Positions 44,001-59,044 of a stretch of 64,000 bases of DNA are shown here, one piece after another; positions within the stretch are counted from its first letter, which is position 1; the number at the start of each line of letters is the position of its first letter. This DNA is from Cytospora piceicola (Eukaryota; Ascomycota; Sordariomycetes; Diaporthales; Cytosporaceae), in NCBI GenBank assembly GCA_023375675.1, contig JALQBC010000012.1, forward strand, positions 186,001 to 250,000, in the 5' to 3' direction. The position numbers and the translations under genes are program-made. The notes beneath the pieces were generated by a model. The model was not told the origin of the DNA. It made no database searches and saw only the letters and a program-made list of their open reading frames with translations.

Positions 44001-47000
44001 AATTAGTAAAAGAAACGTATAGTATCGATAACTATAATCTAATATTTACCTCGGATAGTTTTAATTACGTCTGACTATAAAGGTAAAAGGTAGCTGTCGG
44101 GAATAGTTTATTTATTTAAAAGGCAGAGATCGATTATAGTACGGCCTTTTTTTTAACTACGTACTATCTTTTAAACTATAAAAACAGGTAAAGTAAAGGG
44201 GTATACGTTATTTATATACTTTATTTTACCTTACTTATAAAGTTTATTAAACTATTTATCGAAAAGTTTTTTATCTTTATAAAATATTAAGTATTTATAA
44301 CGATTAAGTTTAACGTTTTACTAGCTTTTAATAAAAAAAACTTTTATTATTTAGTCTTCGGGTATATCGATAAGGCTAATATCCTCTTATATAGTAGTAA
44401 AGCTCTTATAAACTTTTTAAAGCTTAAAGGCTTTAGATTTATCTATAGTATTAATACGTGTATTATATATTATCCGAATTGTCGGAGTGTCGAAAGGCGT
44501 CTTAATACCGAATAAACTTAAGATTTCTTTTATATAAGGTTTATCCTTTAAATTAAAATTAGTAATAAGCTAATCTTACTATTTTATATAATATATCTTA
44601 AAAATAACTATATATATAGTATCTATATAAGGTATCGGTCTTAAAGAAGAAACGTTTAATAGCTTTATTTTTATAAGTTTTTACGTCGTTTTTAATATAT
44701 AAAAAGTAAAGTTAAACTTAGAGCCTATATAGACTATATTAGTAATATTAAAGTTATTAGTAGGCTTTAGGTTAGCGTTATAAGTTTTAAGTATATCTAA
44801 GCTCGGCTTAACGATAGAGGATGTGTCGCCTACTATATAAGTATATATAACTGTCTGTATAAGGCTAGTTTAATTAGCTGTAAAGTAGGCACTATCTTTA
44901 TACTTAGTAATAGTATTAAGACAGGTGCTCTTCGGAATAAAAACTAGTTTTATAGAAGTATTGTATAACTTATAAATATATAGAGTATCGGTATCTATAA
45001 TAGTATTTAAAGCGGTAGGATGTTAAGCGGTAAATATAAATAATCGTTTTTTAAGAAGGTTTATATATATTATTAAGACCTGAATTAATTAGTGCGGTTA
45101 AACTATATACTTCCGAGTAATACAGACCTTACGTATAACAGGCTTTTTAGCTTACTTCTTTATTATAAACGGAATTATAAAGTTATTATTAAGAAATTAA
45201 ATAACGTATTTGTTATAATCGATGTAGACTTTATAAAGATGTAGCTAATTATTACTTAATAGATAGCCTGTATTTAGACTATTAATAATTTAAGCTTTAG
45301 CTTTCTCTTATATAATAGCTAAAGTACTATTACTTTTACGTCTTAAGGTAAAGAAGGTTTATCGGGCTTTCTATTTTAAGTATATAGGTTTACCTTTAAC
45401 TCCTTGTATAGAATTAGCTTAAGGAAGAGAGAAGACTTTATATTTTAGAAAATTATCGTTTAGCTACTTAGAATTAACTAAATTCTTTCTGATGCCTATA
45501 TCTACGTATAGTATTAGATCCTTATTATTTAAAGTAGATCGAACGGTAATATATATATATCGGTAGCCGCTTAAAGCTAATAAATTCTTATTATTAATAG
45601 CTTAAATAACTATAATATCTTTTAGTTAATACTAATTCTTAATATAGTAAGATAGTCGGGAAAAGTCGGCTTTACGTATATATCTTTTAACTTTTTTACG
45701 AAGATTTATATTAAGATTACGTTTATTATAAGTAGAGATATACTTAAAAAGGGTATTACGTAAAGGGAATTTAACGTTATAGTAGATATAAGTACGACGT
45801 ACGAAATAGGTGTTTTAATTGTCTATAACGATATATAACTTAAAGCCTTAAGAAGATATCGGAGACGAAGGCGGTAAACCGTTATTTAATTACTTATTAT
45901 TAGCTTCTTTATCTAATATAATATTATAGGCTCGATCTTCTTTCTTTTTATTTTCGTAACGAACTTTCTTATTATAGTTACGGTCTTTATCGTTAAACTT
46001 ATACTTATCTCTATACTTATCTTTATATTTATCCCTCCGATTATTACGGTCTCCGTTTTTATCGCGATAGTTTCGTCGGTTATTACGGTCTTTATTACGA
46101 TAGTCTCTTCGGTCTTTATCGCGATAGCTACGACGATTATTACAGGAGTAGTTGCTACGGGATAACGTCTAAAAACAATTACCTCGACGATAATTATTAT
46201 TTCGATAAAACTTATCTGTAGTACGGTAAGAATTATAACGACCTTTCGAACGAGATAACTTTACTAATAATCGATAATAGAGATACCGTTAATTAGCAGC
46301 TGCTAGTAAAATACTTTTAGATTCTTTAATAGTTTATATATATTATTTTAAGATACTCTTCTTATAAGGAGCCGGAAGGTAAGTGCGAACTTCTAAATCT
46401 ATACTAGACTAAATATTAATTATAACTTTAAACTAGTTTATATTAGTACGGTTTAAAGTACCTATAGTACGAGTATATCGAAGTATTTTCTAGATAAACT
46501 TACGTAAAGAATGTTTATTATTAGCGAGATCCTTAAGGCGATAACTTACTTTACGAAACTTATAAGTTATATGTACGGGTTTTATTAAGAAGCGTGATTT
46601 TAAAGCTTTTATAATAACTTTAAATCCTTTTTAACGAAGTTATCGACGAGCTTATTAAGTAAGCTTATTTATCTATTAGGCTACTACTAAACCTTAGAGT
46701 AAAGTAGAGAATATTTCTATAATTTAATCTTATACGCTACTTTAAGTAGCTTTATTATTAAGGAAGGTATTTAAACGATCTTAAAAACTTTAAACATTTA
46801 TAAAAATAATGTTTTTACTAACTGTAATAACTCCTATATTATAAGGGTCGTTATACTTAAAGTTAAAGATACTAACTTCTTCTCGCTTTAACTTATAAGT
46901 ACCTCTTTAGGTAAAAGAGCTATAGAATATATTATATATTAGAGAACGATAACTACGATCGCAATTATAATTATAATTATATAAAAGACTACAAGGATCT

Positions 47001-47200
47001 TTCGAGTAATATAGACGTCGAAGGTTATTACTATTATCGTTATTATCGGATCCGTATAAATCTTTTTTACTTTTACTTCTTAAACTAAATACCGCCGGAC
47101 GATTATCTTAAAAAAAGCCGTTTTCTTAAGAGCGAAGAGGAGTGTTTTACTTTATAAAGGGATTTTATCCGAAACCGCTTCCTAGTCGATTATTTCGAAT
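41100..47200 (-). pseudogene. Gag-pol relic of element B (3' portion)
   Basis: Reading the minus strand with stops ignored: an Arg/Asn/Asp-rich basic tract near 45,950-46,150 (gag nucleocapsid side); the reverse transcriptase core at 43,818-43,860 (FINDIIIF, the FxDD box with Asp-to-Asn by G-to-A); integrase remnants at about 42,330-42,450 (YYKKCP, TITIDFI); a chromodomain at 41,200-41,345 (KYLV, KGYTAKDNT, LPLSTFKHYKDLINDYKARY); and an RGRP AT-hook-like tail near 41,130. The order RT-integrase-chromodomain is the Ty3/Gypsy chromovirus order. Confidence 0.8.
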
Positions 47201-47250
47201 ATCTTTAGCTACGTTTATCGAAGCGTTTTCGGGAACATCGTTTAGCTTAT

Positions 47251-47488
47251 TAATAACAACGGTACGGTATAGTAGTATATAATAAAGATAGATTCTCTCT
47301 TTCTTTCTCTATATAACTAAGTACTTTTATAAACTATATATAAACCTATAAACCTACTATAAACTTACCTTAAGTTTACTATATAATTACTATACGTTTA
47401 ACCGTTCGAATTACCGGTAAATATACAGTAAATTCGTAAGTACGTTTATAAGTAGGTTCGTTATAAACCTACCGGTAAATATATAATA
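47251..47488 (-). repeat. 3' LTR of element C
   Basis: 238 bp from TAATAACAACGGTACGG to GGTAAATATATAATA. It is followed inward by ATTACCCCCGAAAG, whose minus strand is purine-poor/G-rich and may be the degraded polypurine region. Confidence 0.9.
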
Positions 47489-50299
47489 ATTACCCCCGAA
47501 AGAAAAAATTCTCGTCTATAAGGATATAAATATTATAGTTATAATTAGATTAATAATAAGTCTATAATATAAAGGTAGTTATATTTATAAGATAAAGAGA
47601 AAAACCGTTACTAATCTACGAAAAAGGTATTATATTTAAATAATAATAGTATTTAAATTATAATATAACGAAAAGACCGGTAAAAGCCCGGGTAAACTAT
47701 AGTAATATATATAGTAAAAGAAATAAAAGCTTATAAAAATATAAAGTATAGTTAGGAAAAGAGTACGGTTAACTATAAAAAAAAGAAAGTAAAAGCAGTT
47801 TTTATCCTTAAATACCTACCTTACGGTATTAGTAAACTTATATATACTACTAATACTGCTAAACGAATAGAAAAAGAAAAGTAACGACTGTTTTTATCTT
47901 TAAGCACCTGTTATATAACGTCGGTTTACCTACGCGTATAATCGATACTACGAAAAAGCCTGTAAACCTATAAACGTAAAACAATAAATATAAAAATAAC
48001 TATAAAATAACGACTAAATAACAATTAAACGAAATATATTCTTAAAAAACTTAACGAAGTTTTAACTCTTCTTTAACTAAAAAAGACAGCAGACCGAATA
48101 ACGCCTTTACGTTTTTGTTAAAAACGTTCTTAATTAATATCGTAACCTTATTAAACGTTAAGGCTATAGCCTTAATTATACTATAAGCCTTAAAGTACGA
48201 ATTTATACTGTATAAGCGGTATTTAAACGTTTCGGTAAACGTACGATTAAGGTTACTTATATAAAGACGTTTCTATTCGTAACGAGTACCTGCTTAATTA
48301 ATATCGCTTTCCTTTTAAAATTTAGTTTTAACGAAACCGAAGTCTATTCGATAACGGAAAAAGTATTTAAATACGAAGGTAACGTTAAAGTATTATATAT
48401 ATAACTCTTTATCGAATCTTTAAACTCGGCGGATAAAGTTTACTACTTATATAGCGGTACCGTATAATACTATAATACTAATACTAGTTACGTTAAACAG
48501 TAGAATAATACGAAGCTTTTAGCCGTTTATTTAAACGTAAACGTTAGTTTTAGGCTTATAGCCTGCTTCGATAATATATATAATAAACGTAGTAATATTA
48601 AACTAAGCAGACGTATTAGGCTTATCGTTTTTATATATATTATCGATAACGGTAACGAAGTATATTAAGTATTTACGCTTTATAAAAGGCGAATCTACTT
48701 TAAACTTATCCGATTTATAGACTATAATAAGCGAACCGTTATCGGTAACGTAGCGCTTTTTACTTATAAAAGAGCTTTTAATAAAGTTAAACCGAAGGCT
48801 ATATACTAATTTTTTTTTAATATTATCTTTTACAGGAATAAAAGCGGTAAATAAGCCTCCTCGGCTCGATAACTATAAGTTCTATAGTAAACGTCCGGGA
48901 GTTAGCTACGCCTTAAGCTTTTTAAAAACGTTTATAGTAACCTTAGCGTAGGTAATAATATCGGATATAAAGCTATAGTATTTCTTTTTAGTCTTTTACT
49001 ATTCCCCTATAATAATATAACCGGTATTTATAAGCTCGGTGCTTAAGAACTATAGGCTTATAGTAGCGTACTATATCGTAACTAGGTTTATCTTATTAAT
49101 AGTAAGGTTACTTACATTTTAAACGAATTAGCCTTTTTTATTATAGCGGATATATTTATTACGCTTACGAAATAAAGTAAACAGAAGTATAAAAGAACTA
49201 TAAATAAATAAGTTTAAACTTTTTTAAGCCGATATTATAAAAGAATTTAATAAATATACTAAGTTAGTTTCCTTATATCTGTCTGTAAGCAGATCTATCG
49301 TTTAGCCTATATAGCCGTTTTATATATTAAGATAAAGCTTTTATCCGTAGTATAACGTATTATTACGGTTAATCTATATAAAAATAAAATATTAACTAAA
49401 ATATCGTTAAGCTTTATAACAGGTAATCTTATAGCTAATCGAATACGCTAAAAGCTTTAAAGGTAGTATATATATATTAAACTCTACCTTTCGGTCGGTA
49501 AAGTTAGTATATCTTTTATCGATTACTTCTTATCGAAAATATATCCGCTTAGCTATACGACGATATAAGTAAGTATTAAATCGGGTATTAGTAACAGATA
49601 TCTTAACAGATACTACCGATTTTCCTTTATATAAGTAAAGTCCTTATTTATATCTGTTAAAGTCTAATATATCTCGACGTAAAGCCTTATAGACCTTTAT
49701 CGAGTATTCCTTTATACGGCTTTTCCGTAAGTATAAACAACCGGGGTTATAAAAGGTAAAGTATAATATTAAGTAAAACTTTAGTATTTTAAAACACTTA
49801 TAAAATATTTAGCCGCTAATGTTTTATATAGGTTTTTTAGTTTAGTATATATACTTAACGGTAAATATAAAGCGAGTTCGATATAATAGTTTTAAATTAT
49901 ATAAAATAACGAGTAGATAGTAACTTTAAAGTAAGTTTTTAAATAGAATACTTTATATAATAGTTAAGCTAATAATATAGTATTTTAAAGGTAAGCTTTA
50001 ACGAAAAGAATAAAATAAAGAAAAGTAGTAAATAATATAAAAAAGAAAGTTTAGATTAATAGTCGGTCGGTAAACAGGTTTTCTTTATTATCGTTCGTTA
50101 CCTAATATTAACACAGACGTATTTAACCTTTATTACCCGATAACTTTCTGTAAACGTCGAATATTACTTCTCGGCTTTAACGCCGGCGTTACCGGCCGAT
50201 CTGCCGGTTATCTGTTAAATAGTCTTCTTTTTAGCCGGGGCTATAGTATTTAAGTAACTATTTTTTTAAGTTCTGGTTACTTTATAAGCGGTTCTTTTC

Positions 50300-53200
50300 T
50301 TATTATTAACTAAACGTATAGCTTTTCTATCTTTTTTCGTTTTATTTCGAATTTTTAAATTATTTTATTAGTATTTAAAGTATCTTATAACATTTATACG
50401 TTAAAATAGCTAAAGTAATCGGTCTATTTTATAAAATACTCGATATATAGCTATTTATAACTATACTTTTACTTACGTCTAGCTATAATACGCTATAACT
50501 TATAATATTTAAAGGCTTCGCTATACCTTTACGCTTTGTTATTATTTACTTTTATAAGCTTTATAGCTAGTAAATCTCGCCTATATAGGTTAAACTATAG
50601 CGGCTTACTTAAAAACAGATAAATTATAAATAATATTAAATAAATATTTATATATAAAGCTATCTTAAGCTTATATACTAGTTTACTTACCTTATATATA
50701 ACTTAAAATAGTCTTATATACTATTAAGAATACTTTCGGGCTAGATTTTTAAGTAATATATAGCTATAGTAAAGTTCGATAAAAACCTAGTTATTTAAAG
50801 TAAACTTATACTAATAATACTTCTTATTATACTATAGTTTTATAGTTATTTAAGCCTCGGCGATTATAAGTTACGCTTCTTTTTAAAATATATTTCGAGC
50901 TAATATTAAAATACCTTCTTTTAACTAGCTTATTCCGGTAAGATTAAATCTATATAAAAACTAGTTAATAAAGTATTTCGTAATCTTATTATAGGCGTTA
51001 TTTAGGTTAAACTATAATATTAAGATAATATCGGTTTATTCGACTTTAAAATACGTTATAATAAACATCCGGACTACTAATTCTACTATCTTATTCTTAC
51101 CTTCGGACTAACTATCGGTTTATAAGTATTAAGCGGTTAAATAAACTAGCTTAATGTTTAAACTAAACTATAAACTTTATTAAAAGTCCGAAAAAAACTT
51201 AGAATTTTTATTAAAGATAATACGCTATAAAATACCTTAGTTATATAGATATAATATATATAACAGTATATATACCTAATTTACAGCTATATATACGGTA
51301 TTGCTAAAGATAACGATAGTTGTTTTATTATACTTATTTATAACTAAAAAAAAGACGTCGAAGAAAGGTATTTTAAAAATTACTTATAAAGTATTAACAG
51401 CTAAAACGTCGGGTAAAGCCGTTATAAAGTCTATAGTAATAGTATAAAACGGGATTAATAACGAAAGAATAAGCTATATCTCCCTTAATAGCTGTTAGTT
51501 TTTATTATAATTTATTATATAAACCGGATAATTTTTAATATATTCGAAGACCTTCCGACGGTAATTCCTAATTATAAACCGGTCGGTAAAGTTATACTAA
51601 ACTCTGTCTTTACCGAAGTAATATTTAACGTTATAAGCTTTAATAATAAAATCCGTAGTTACTTATACCGGGATATAAAAGCGTCGTTTACCTAATAACT
51701 CTATAAGATATAGAAGTCTATCTGTATTTAACTCGAATAGTACGTCCGTCTTTATTTAATTACTTTATAGTTACTAAATAATATTAGTTTAATTAACGTA
51801 TTCCTAATATCTTATAATAATATAATCTTTAAACGTTTAGTCGATAGAGATTTCGGATATACTATATAAAGCGATATCTTCTTATAATTTACCGAGTATA
51901 TTATTATCCTTTATAAGCTACTAACTTATCGGTAACTTAAAGATAGTATCTGTTAATATATTAGTTACCCTTAGAATATAATAAACGTTTAAACTATACT
52001 AGCTTAAGTACTTTAACGTAAAAATAAGCTTTATATTTATCTTAATTTTATTTACCGTATTAAAAGACGTTTACTTAACGATACCGATAATAGTAACGTA
52101 GTTTATAAAGATATATATAAGTTATTTACAGTTTAAACTAATAACCGTACAGAGTTTATAAACTAGCTATATTAAATAAGTAACCTCGAGTTCGGTTAGC
52201 TAATATTTACGTTTAATTATATTAATAGTCTTATTTAGATACTATAGTAAATAGATTTAAATATAAAGTATAAGTAACTTCCGGTTTTATTTAAAATTAT
52301 CGTTTAACTAAAAGACAATACTTAAAAATCTAACTTCCTTTAAGGTATCTAACTAAATAAATAACGGCTTATCCGGGTTTTAATAAAATAAAGCGTTTTT
52401 ACTTATTAAAGCCGACTTAAAATCGTTAAAAAAGTATACTTTTTTTTAGGTAGGCTTAAAGGAAGTCCGATAAGTATAGTTCTTTTAAGCGTTACTTTTC
52501 GGAAGTTTCCTGTCTTTTCGTCTTTTAGTAAATATTTAAGTCTTTCGTCTTTATAATAGATCGATACGTTTAATATATCGTAATATAAGATAGTAAAGAT
52601 AACCTATAAGGCTAATAAACTTCTCGAGTTACTATAACGTAGTAAAGAACTATAGCTAAATAATAGTCTTTACCCGGTTTAAAGTATTATATATACTTAA
52701 TCTGTTAACTTTAAATCCGAGTAATTCTATTAAAGGATATCTAATAAAGGATTTCTTAGCTAATAAGGATATATAACGTTTTATAAATAATATAAATAGC
52801 TATTTTAAATACTTTATATACTCTTCGGTAGTATTAAAAAAGATAATAATATTATCGATAAACACGGTAGTAAAATACTTAAACAGCCGGAGTATATAGT
52901 TTATATACCGTTAAATATATATCGGTAAGTTATAGAATCTTATAGATATAACTTTTAGCTGTTTTTAACCGCGGTAACTAATTAAAGTAAACCGTTTATA
53001 ATATAACGAGTATACTTAAAACTAATAGAAAAACGAGCTTATATCGATAATAGTAAGAAAAGACTTACCCCGAATGTTTTTAAAAACGTCTAACTAAAAG
53101 GGTAGCGGATATATATCAGGAATAGTTACCTTATTAAAGGTATAGAGGTTTACGATTATACGTTCTTTACGCTTACTTTCTACTATCTTCTATATTATAA

Positions 53201-56200
53201 AGATAGGTAAGCCGAATAAAGTAAACTAAGTAACTTATTCGGTATAACTTTATTTATAAAAACCGTTTATTATATTATTAATAATTTTTTAGTCTTTTTT
53301 ATTAAAGTAGTATAGTCGTTACGATATCTTTTAATTTTACTAGCCTTTAACTAAAAGAACTTATATCTACTTACTTTTAAGTACTTAAATATTCGAAGTA
53401 TCTTTAAATATATATACGAACTTATATATAAAATAGTTTACTTCTAATATAAACTTAAGCGAATACCGGTATATATATATGTTATTTAATAACTTTATTT
53501 CGAGTAAGTTTTTAATATAAGTAATATTAAGTTTTCTATTTAAGCGAAAATATTTACGTATTTTTACGTCTGTCTTATTTAAAGGCGGCTTATTTAGGAT
53601 AAATTTTTTAATATTAACAGGTTATTCGATATTATTTAAAGCGTTTAATACGTTAGTAAGGTTAAACTTAAAAGATAAGTTAATAATTATATTTTATATA
53701 AATAGCTCGAAATAATAGAAAAGTAATTAATTATAATTTAATAAGGTTTAAATAGTGCTTTCTTATCCTATACGTTTTATATATTCTTCGGAAACAGGTT
53801 CGAATATATTTAAATAAGTATTTTTACTAATTTTTAAAGGAAAGGACGATTAATTTATAGCTATTATATCGTAAAAGTCTTAGCTAATTAAGGTATTTAC
53901 TTAACCTTCTTATTTTAGCCTAAATAAGAAAGATTTAGTTTTCCTATAAGTAGCTTAATAATAGATACGATACAGCTTAATTATAATAGAATTACAGTAG
54001 CGAAAACGGCTTTTATTTTATAAGTATATAAGACAGTTTTAGTAAAAACCGATACCTTTACTTACATACTGTTAAAATAACTAAACGATACGTTAGCTAC
54101 CGAGTTAAAAATATTTACTTAATATAATACTATAAATTCTTATCTTATTAATAGTCTTACGTTTAAACGTTTAAGTACTTATACTCTTATCTTTACCGAT
54201 AAGATAGTAAGCGAACTATTTAAAATAGCTTAGTAAAAGATATTAAACTTAGCTTAGCTAAAAGTATTTATTTTATCTATCCTTTAAAGATTAGCTTAAG
54301 CTTTTTAGTTTACTTTAGTATTAGGTATTAGGTTTAATATCGCTTAAGAGATCGTATATCTAAAAGCTTTAATATTATAGTAAATACTAAAAATATAACT
54401 AGTTAAGAAACTACGCGTTTCGATATAAGCGTACGTATAGCTATAACCTTTATATAACGATATTTAAAGCGGTATATTAAAGTTTAGAACGAGACTTTCT
54501 TATCTTATCGTACTATAATATATCTTAACGTTACTATAATAACGATAATACTTAAAGAAACGTAGTTTAAATAAGGAAACGTAATTATAATCGATATAAT
54601 AGAGATCGTCCGGATAAAACAGATATTTTTTATAATAAATACCGTCGTTTAATAGTTTTAAAGTAAATAGTTTTATATTAAAGTTATATATATTAACGTT
54701 TTTAACTATTATATATCTGTTATTCGAAGGTTTTTTTTCGTCGGTAAGTTAGTCGTTTTTTAAGCCTATTTATTTACTAATATCGTTCGGTAGTTTGTCC
54801 GTTATAATAAACGTTATTTCTTCGTTAACTAAATAAAAGCCGTTTTATATTAGCTCTTTTTTATAAGCGGTGTTATATTAAAGGGTACTGTCGTTTACGT
54901 TAAAGAGTTAAACGTTTTTTATTATTATATTACTTTTACTATCTTAATAGGCGAAACGTCGGAAGATCTTAAGCTAATTATAATACTCTTACAGGTAACG
55001 TTATTTAAAAGGACCTTAATTTATAGTATTAGTTAGCAGCTATAACGTTAGCTTAAGTAGTAGCAGGTTATAAATAGCCTGTTATTAGTTTTAAACGGCC
55101 TTTCGTGTTTCGATTAGCTATTTTTACTACTTAAGTAATAACTTTTAATAATCGCCTAAACTAAGCTATAAAAGCTATCTTAATACTTAAGCCTAAGGTA
55201 AGGCTCGTTTAAACCGCTAAAAGTTAAGACGGTTAAGCGATAAGACCGGTCGTTAAAAGCTAGCTTTTTACAGCCGGAAATAAATAAGCTAAGCTTAGTA
55301 TTGCGGTAGCTCGAGTCGACGTCTATTTATAATAAGCTGTTGTAGCTTTATATAGATAAGCGCGGTTTTTTTTTCGAGTATATACTAAGTTTCTTACTTA
55401 GCTTTAAGCTTACGCTCGAAGTCTTAAGAGTTAACGTTATACTTAAGGCGATTAAAGTAACAGGCGACTATTTATTTATCGATTCGGTCTTATATATTTC
55501 GAACGATAAAACTATTTAACTACTCGACTAAAACGGTAAAACGACAGATATACTAAGTAAAGTTTAGAATATTCCTATTATTTCGGGCTTTATATTATAT
55601 ATATCGAAGGTTATTTAGAATTTCGTCGGCTATATTATAAAGTATACTAAAGTTTATAATAAGGTACTCCTTTTACTTTATCTATATATCGAAGTAAATA
55701 GTTAAGTTAGATTTTTCTTTATCTAATAAAGTATTTTAAAACTATAAATAAGTAAATCCGGTAAGGTAAGTAAAGAGATTTTAATATAAGGTTTATCGTT
55801 AAGTCTTGATATTAGTAATATATATACGATAACGTTAAATAAATATTAGTAAATCTTTTTATACTATTATCTTATTATCTATATAAGATACTTTTATAAA
55901 CTTTTCGGTATTATTTTAGCTAATATATAGTTTAAATTTTCCGAAAGTATTTTCCTTAAACTCTTAGGTAAATAATAGATTTATAAATAGTTAAAAAACG
56001 CTAATCGATAGTTTACGTTTATAGTTACGTATATTTCGGCTTTCGTTTCGGTTAAAATAATAACTAAATAGGCTTTTACTTTAATTATAATTATAAATAA
56101 AATCGTTATCGTTTAAGCTATTGTTTAAGTCGTTATCGGAGTCTTTATCGCTACCGGCTATATAATATATATAGTTTTTAACAGATTATATATTACTTCT

Positions 56201-57600
56201 TTAAACAGCGTAACTATATTAATAAGAATTCTTAAAATAAGCTGCCGGTTTATAGGTAGTACGGTAAAAATTAAAAAGATTACCTAATAGTATATAAAAC
56301 GACGGTATTTATAAACCTATTCTTTACTTACGTAGTTAAAACGCTTCGGTATTTTTTAATATAAAGATTATAACGTTAATATAATGTTTTTTTTTAAAAC
56401 TACCCGGTAAGTTCGCTTATATTAAAATAATTTCCGGTCGGTTAAATATATTAGTTTAAATAGCTTATAAAACTAAATCTTCTTTTTATAGTAGTATTAT
56501 AGAAATAATTAAAGATAATATAATATATAAGCAGATAGTTTCGGTTATTAATTTAAATAAAGATAAAACCTTTAAATTACTACGTTATATACTTTTTATT
56601 GTTTTTAATCGTTATTCGGGGTTTTAAGTAGTTTCTTTATTTTCTTTATCCGTTTCGACCGTCGTTTTTTAGCTTTCTAACTTTTCGGGTTTTCTTACTA
56701 TATAAACTACCGGTTCGACTAAAGTATAAGTAAAAGGTTAGTATTTTAATAAGAACGGAGTTTTTAAAGCGTTATAGATAATTACCTTTCGTTTACGCTT
56801 TATTTAGCTTAAACCGAGTATTATTTCGAAAAGTAGTCTTTATCCTTTATAAAATAAGCCTTCGAACTTAAGTTTTTATAAAAACTAATAGATCGGTTTA
56901 CGTTCTTCGAGGTTATAAGTATAGCTTAATCGTTATAGGTTATAAAAGTACCGGAATTTATAGTAAAACTTAATATTCTTACCGGACTAACTATATATAA
57001 TAATAAGAAAATAAACGTTGTCGGGCTTTTATAACTAACGATTAAAGTAATATACCTTACAGATATATTCTGTAAAGCGTTTTCGAGTATAGCGAAGTTA
57101 GTCGTTTTTATTTTAATTATTACGGTAATACTTAAAGTAAAAAGTATAAAGTTACTACTAATTAGTATAGCTAGTCGAACACTTTAAAAAGGTAAGATTA
57201 TAGTTTATAATATAAAGTCGATATTAAATAAAATATTCGGTAATAGCTACTTTAATACGACGTAAAAGCTAGATATTTTTAATAACCGTATAGTTTTAAG
57301 GTATTGTTAAGAATATATCCGGGAAACGTACGTCGAATACGTTATCTAAACCCGATATAGCTATAATATAAAATTCCTATAGTAAATAACCGGTAAGTTA
57401 TAGTAAATAAGTAATAATACCGACTAAGTAAATAAGATAACGTTTTTACGTTCTTCGATCTTTTAAGATTTAAAGATTAAAACTAATTACCTGTTAGCTA
57501 TTATAGTAATAGTAACTCGATAACTATTATAATATAGTCCGATAAACTTAATTCGTAATATTAAAGGGCTAAACGATATATAATAGAGCGTATTTAAGTT
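50300..57600 (-). pseudogene. Gag-pol relic of element C
   Basis: Only the reverse transcriptase box (52,838-52,880, FIDNIIIF with the second catalytic Asp changed to Asn) and the integrase stretch (LPDVLAVNT context, 51,390-51,500) are clearly recognisable. The rest is inferred from position. Gag should lie toward 57 kb, but I could not identify it. Confidence 0.65.
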
Positions 57601-57612
57601 ATAGCTACTATT

Positions 57613-57850
57613 TAATAGTAACGGTACGGTATAGTAGTATATAATAAAGATAGATTCTCTCTTTCTTTTTTTATATAACCGAGTACTCCTATAAACTATA
57701 TATAAACCTATAAACCTACTGTAAACTTACCTTAAGTTTACTATACAATTACCGTACGTTTAACCGTCCGAATTACCGGTAAATATACGGTAAATTCGTA
57801 GGTGCGTTCACGGGTGGGTTTGCTATAAACCTACCGGTAGGTGTGCAACA
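57613..57850 (-). repeat. 5' LTR of element C
   Basis: 238 bp, gap-free match to the left copy, ending GGTAGGTGTGCAACA, then CTTAT. Its last ~60 bp keep more G/C than the left copy. Confidence 0.9.
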
Positions 57851-58830
57851 CTTATATTACAGGTATTCTAATAATCGACCGATTATTAACATTGTCTTTT
57901 CGAGGCGTCGATTTTAATCCCTTTAGGCTAAGGTTAATCGATTAATCTGCTTAGGCAGGTTAGTTAAATACTTTTTAATTTACTTCTAAGTATATGAATT
58001 GTTTTTAAGATTTTAGAGAACATCGGAATCCTTAGGTTTTATCGTACAGCTAGCTGTAAGGCTGTCGCGAAGGGCGTTAGGTATTCTAAAAGCTATATCT
58101 AGTCGGTAGGGAAAGTCGTTTTCGATGTTTACGTTCGAATTATCGTTAGCTTTTACTGTATCTTTTAGCCTAGGCAGTAATAGGTATTAGCTTAAAGGTT
58201 TACCTAAAGGAGGTAGAAACGATATTTCCCTACTAGTTATTCGAGTACGGCCGATACGTAGAGATAGGTTAGTGTCGAGAAGTCGATATAATTCGTAAGC
58301 GCTTATCTGTTTATAAATACTATAACTTATTTAGAAGACTAAAGATAACAGTAAGCTTAAATATAAAGGAATATATATAAGATAATTGTAGAGATAAATA
58401 TAATTTTAATTAACTTCCTGCTAAATAGGCTAGAATTAAGGAGATTATAAAGTATATACGCGCTTACTACGAACGTAGCTTACGTAATGCTCTCGTAACG
58501 TCTGTAATAATACTTTCTGCCTAGCTAAACTAGCTTAGAAAGAATGTTTAGGATTAGAGATAAGTATACGAAGGTTAGCTGTTAAGGCCTTACTTCGTAA
58601 GGGGTTATGTTTTATAACTTAGCTTAATGCGAAGGTATCGCGTTGATTACGATACGTTTGTCGCGTTAATTAGTTAGTGTTTCGCCTTTAACTAGCTTGC
58701 TTAACGGCTTTAGTAATTACGATAGTGTTACTTTTACTAAACCGCTAAACGGCTTTAGTTAATCGCGCGCTAGTAAAGTTAATTAATAATTAATTACCTT
58801 TAATACAATGTATACGTTGTAGCTACTATT

Positions 58831-59044
58831 TATAGAAAATACGTTAGGGTATAGTGTTTTATTGTGCTGTCTGGGTGTGTTACTTTCTAAAAGTAAACTA
58901 TTTAAAGGGCCCTGTAGAATTCCCGAGGTAACTAGGCATTCTGCCGGGCGGTAAGTATTCTGCTAGGCGGTTAGGCATAGCCGGCAGGCATACAGCCGGC
59001 AGGCAGTCTGCAGAAAGGGTATGGACCCTATATGCGCTGCCACA
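58831..59044 (-). repeat. 5' LTR of element B
   Basis: 214 bp, gap-free alignment to the left copy. It ends GCTGCCACA, then CAGAC. Confidence 0.92.

Larger units (their letters stand above)
47251..57850 (-). mobile_element. Ty3/Gypsy LTR element C, innermost, 10.6 kb
   Basis: 238-bp LTRs (47251-47488, 57613-57850) with a perfect duplication CTTAT at 47246-47250 and 57851-57855. Pol is on the minus strand: RT box FIDNIIIF at 52,838-52,880 and integrase around 51,390-51,500 (TITIDFITALPD). At 10.6 kb it is long for a Gypsy element; about 2.7 kb between the integrase side and the 3' LTR is unexplained. It is completely broken by RIP-type transitions. Confidence 0.9.
40826..59044 (-). mobile_element. 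Ty3/Gypsy chromovirus-type LTR element B, nested in A
   Basis: 214-bp LTRs (40826-41039, 58831-59044), with a perfect duplication CAGAC at 40821-40825 and 59045-59049. It contains element C; without C it is ~7.6 kb, a normal Gypsy length. Coding is on the minus strand, so the right LTR is the 5' LTR. Remnants of a basic gag/zinc-knuckle region, reverse transcriptase, integrase and a chromodomain are recognisable (listed separately). It is fully degenerate, with stops throughout. Confidence 0.92.
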
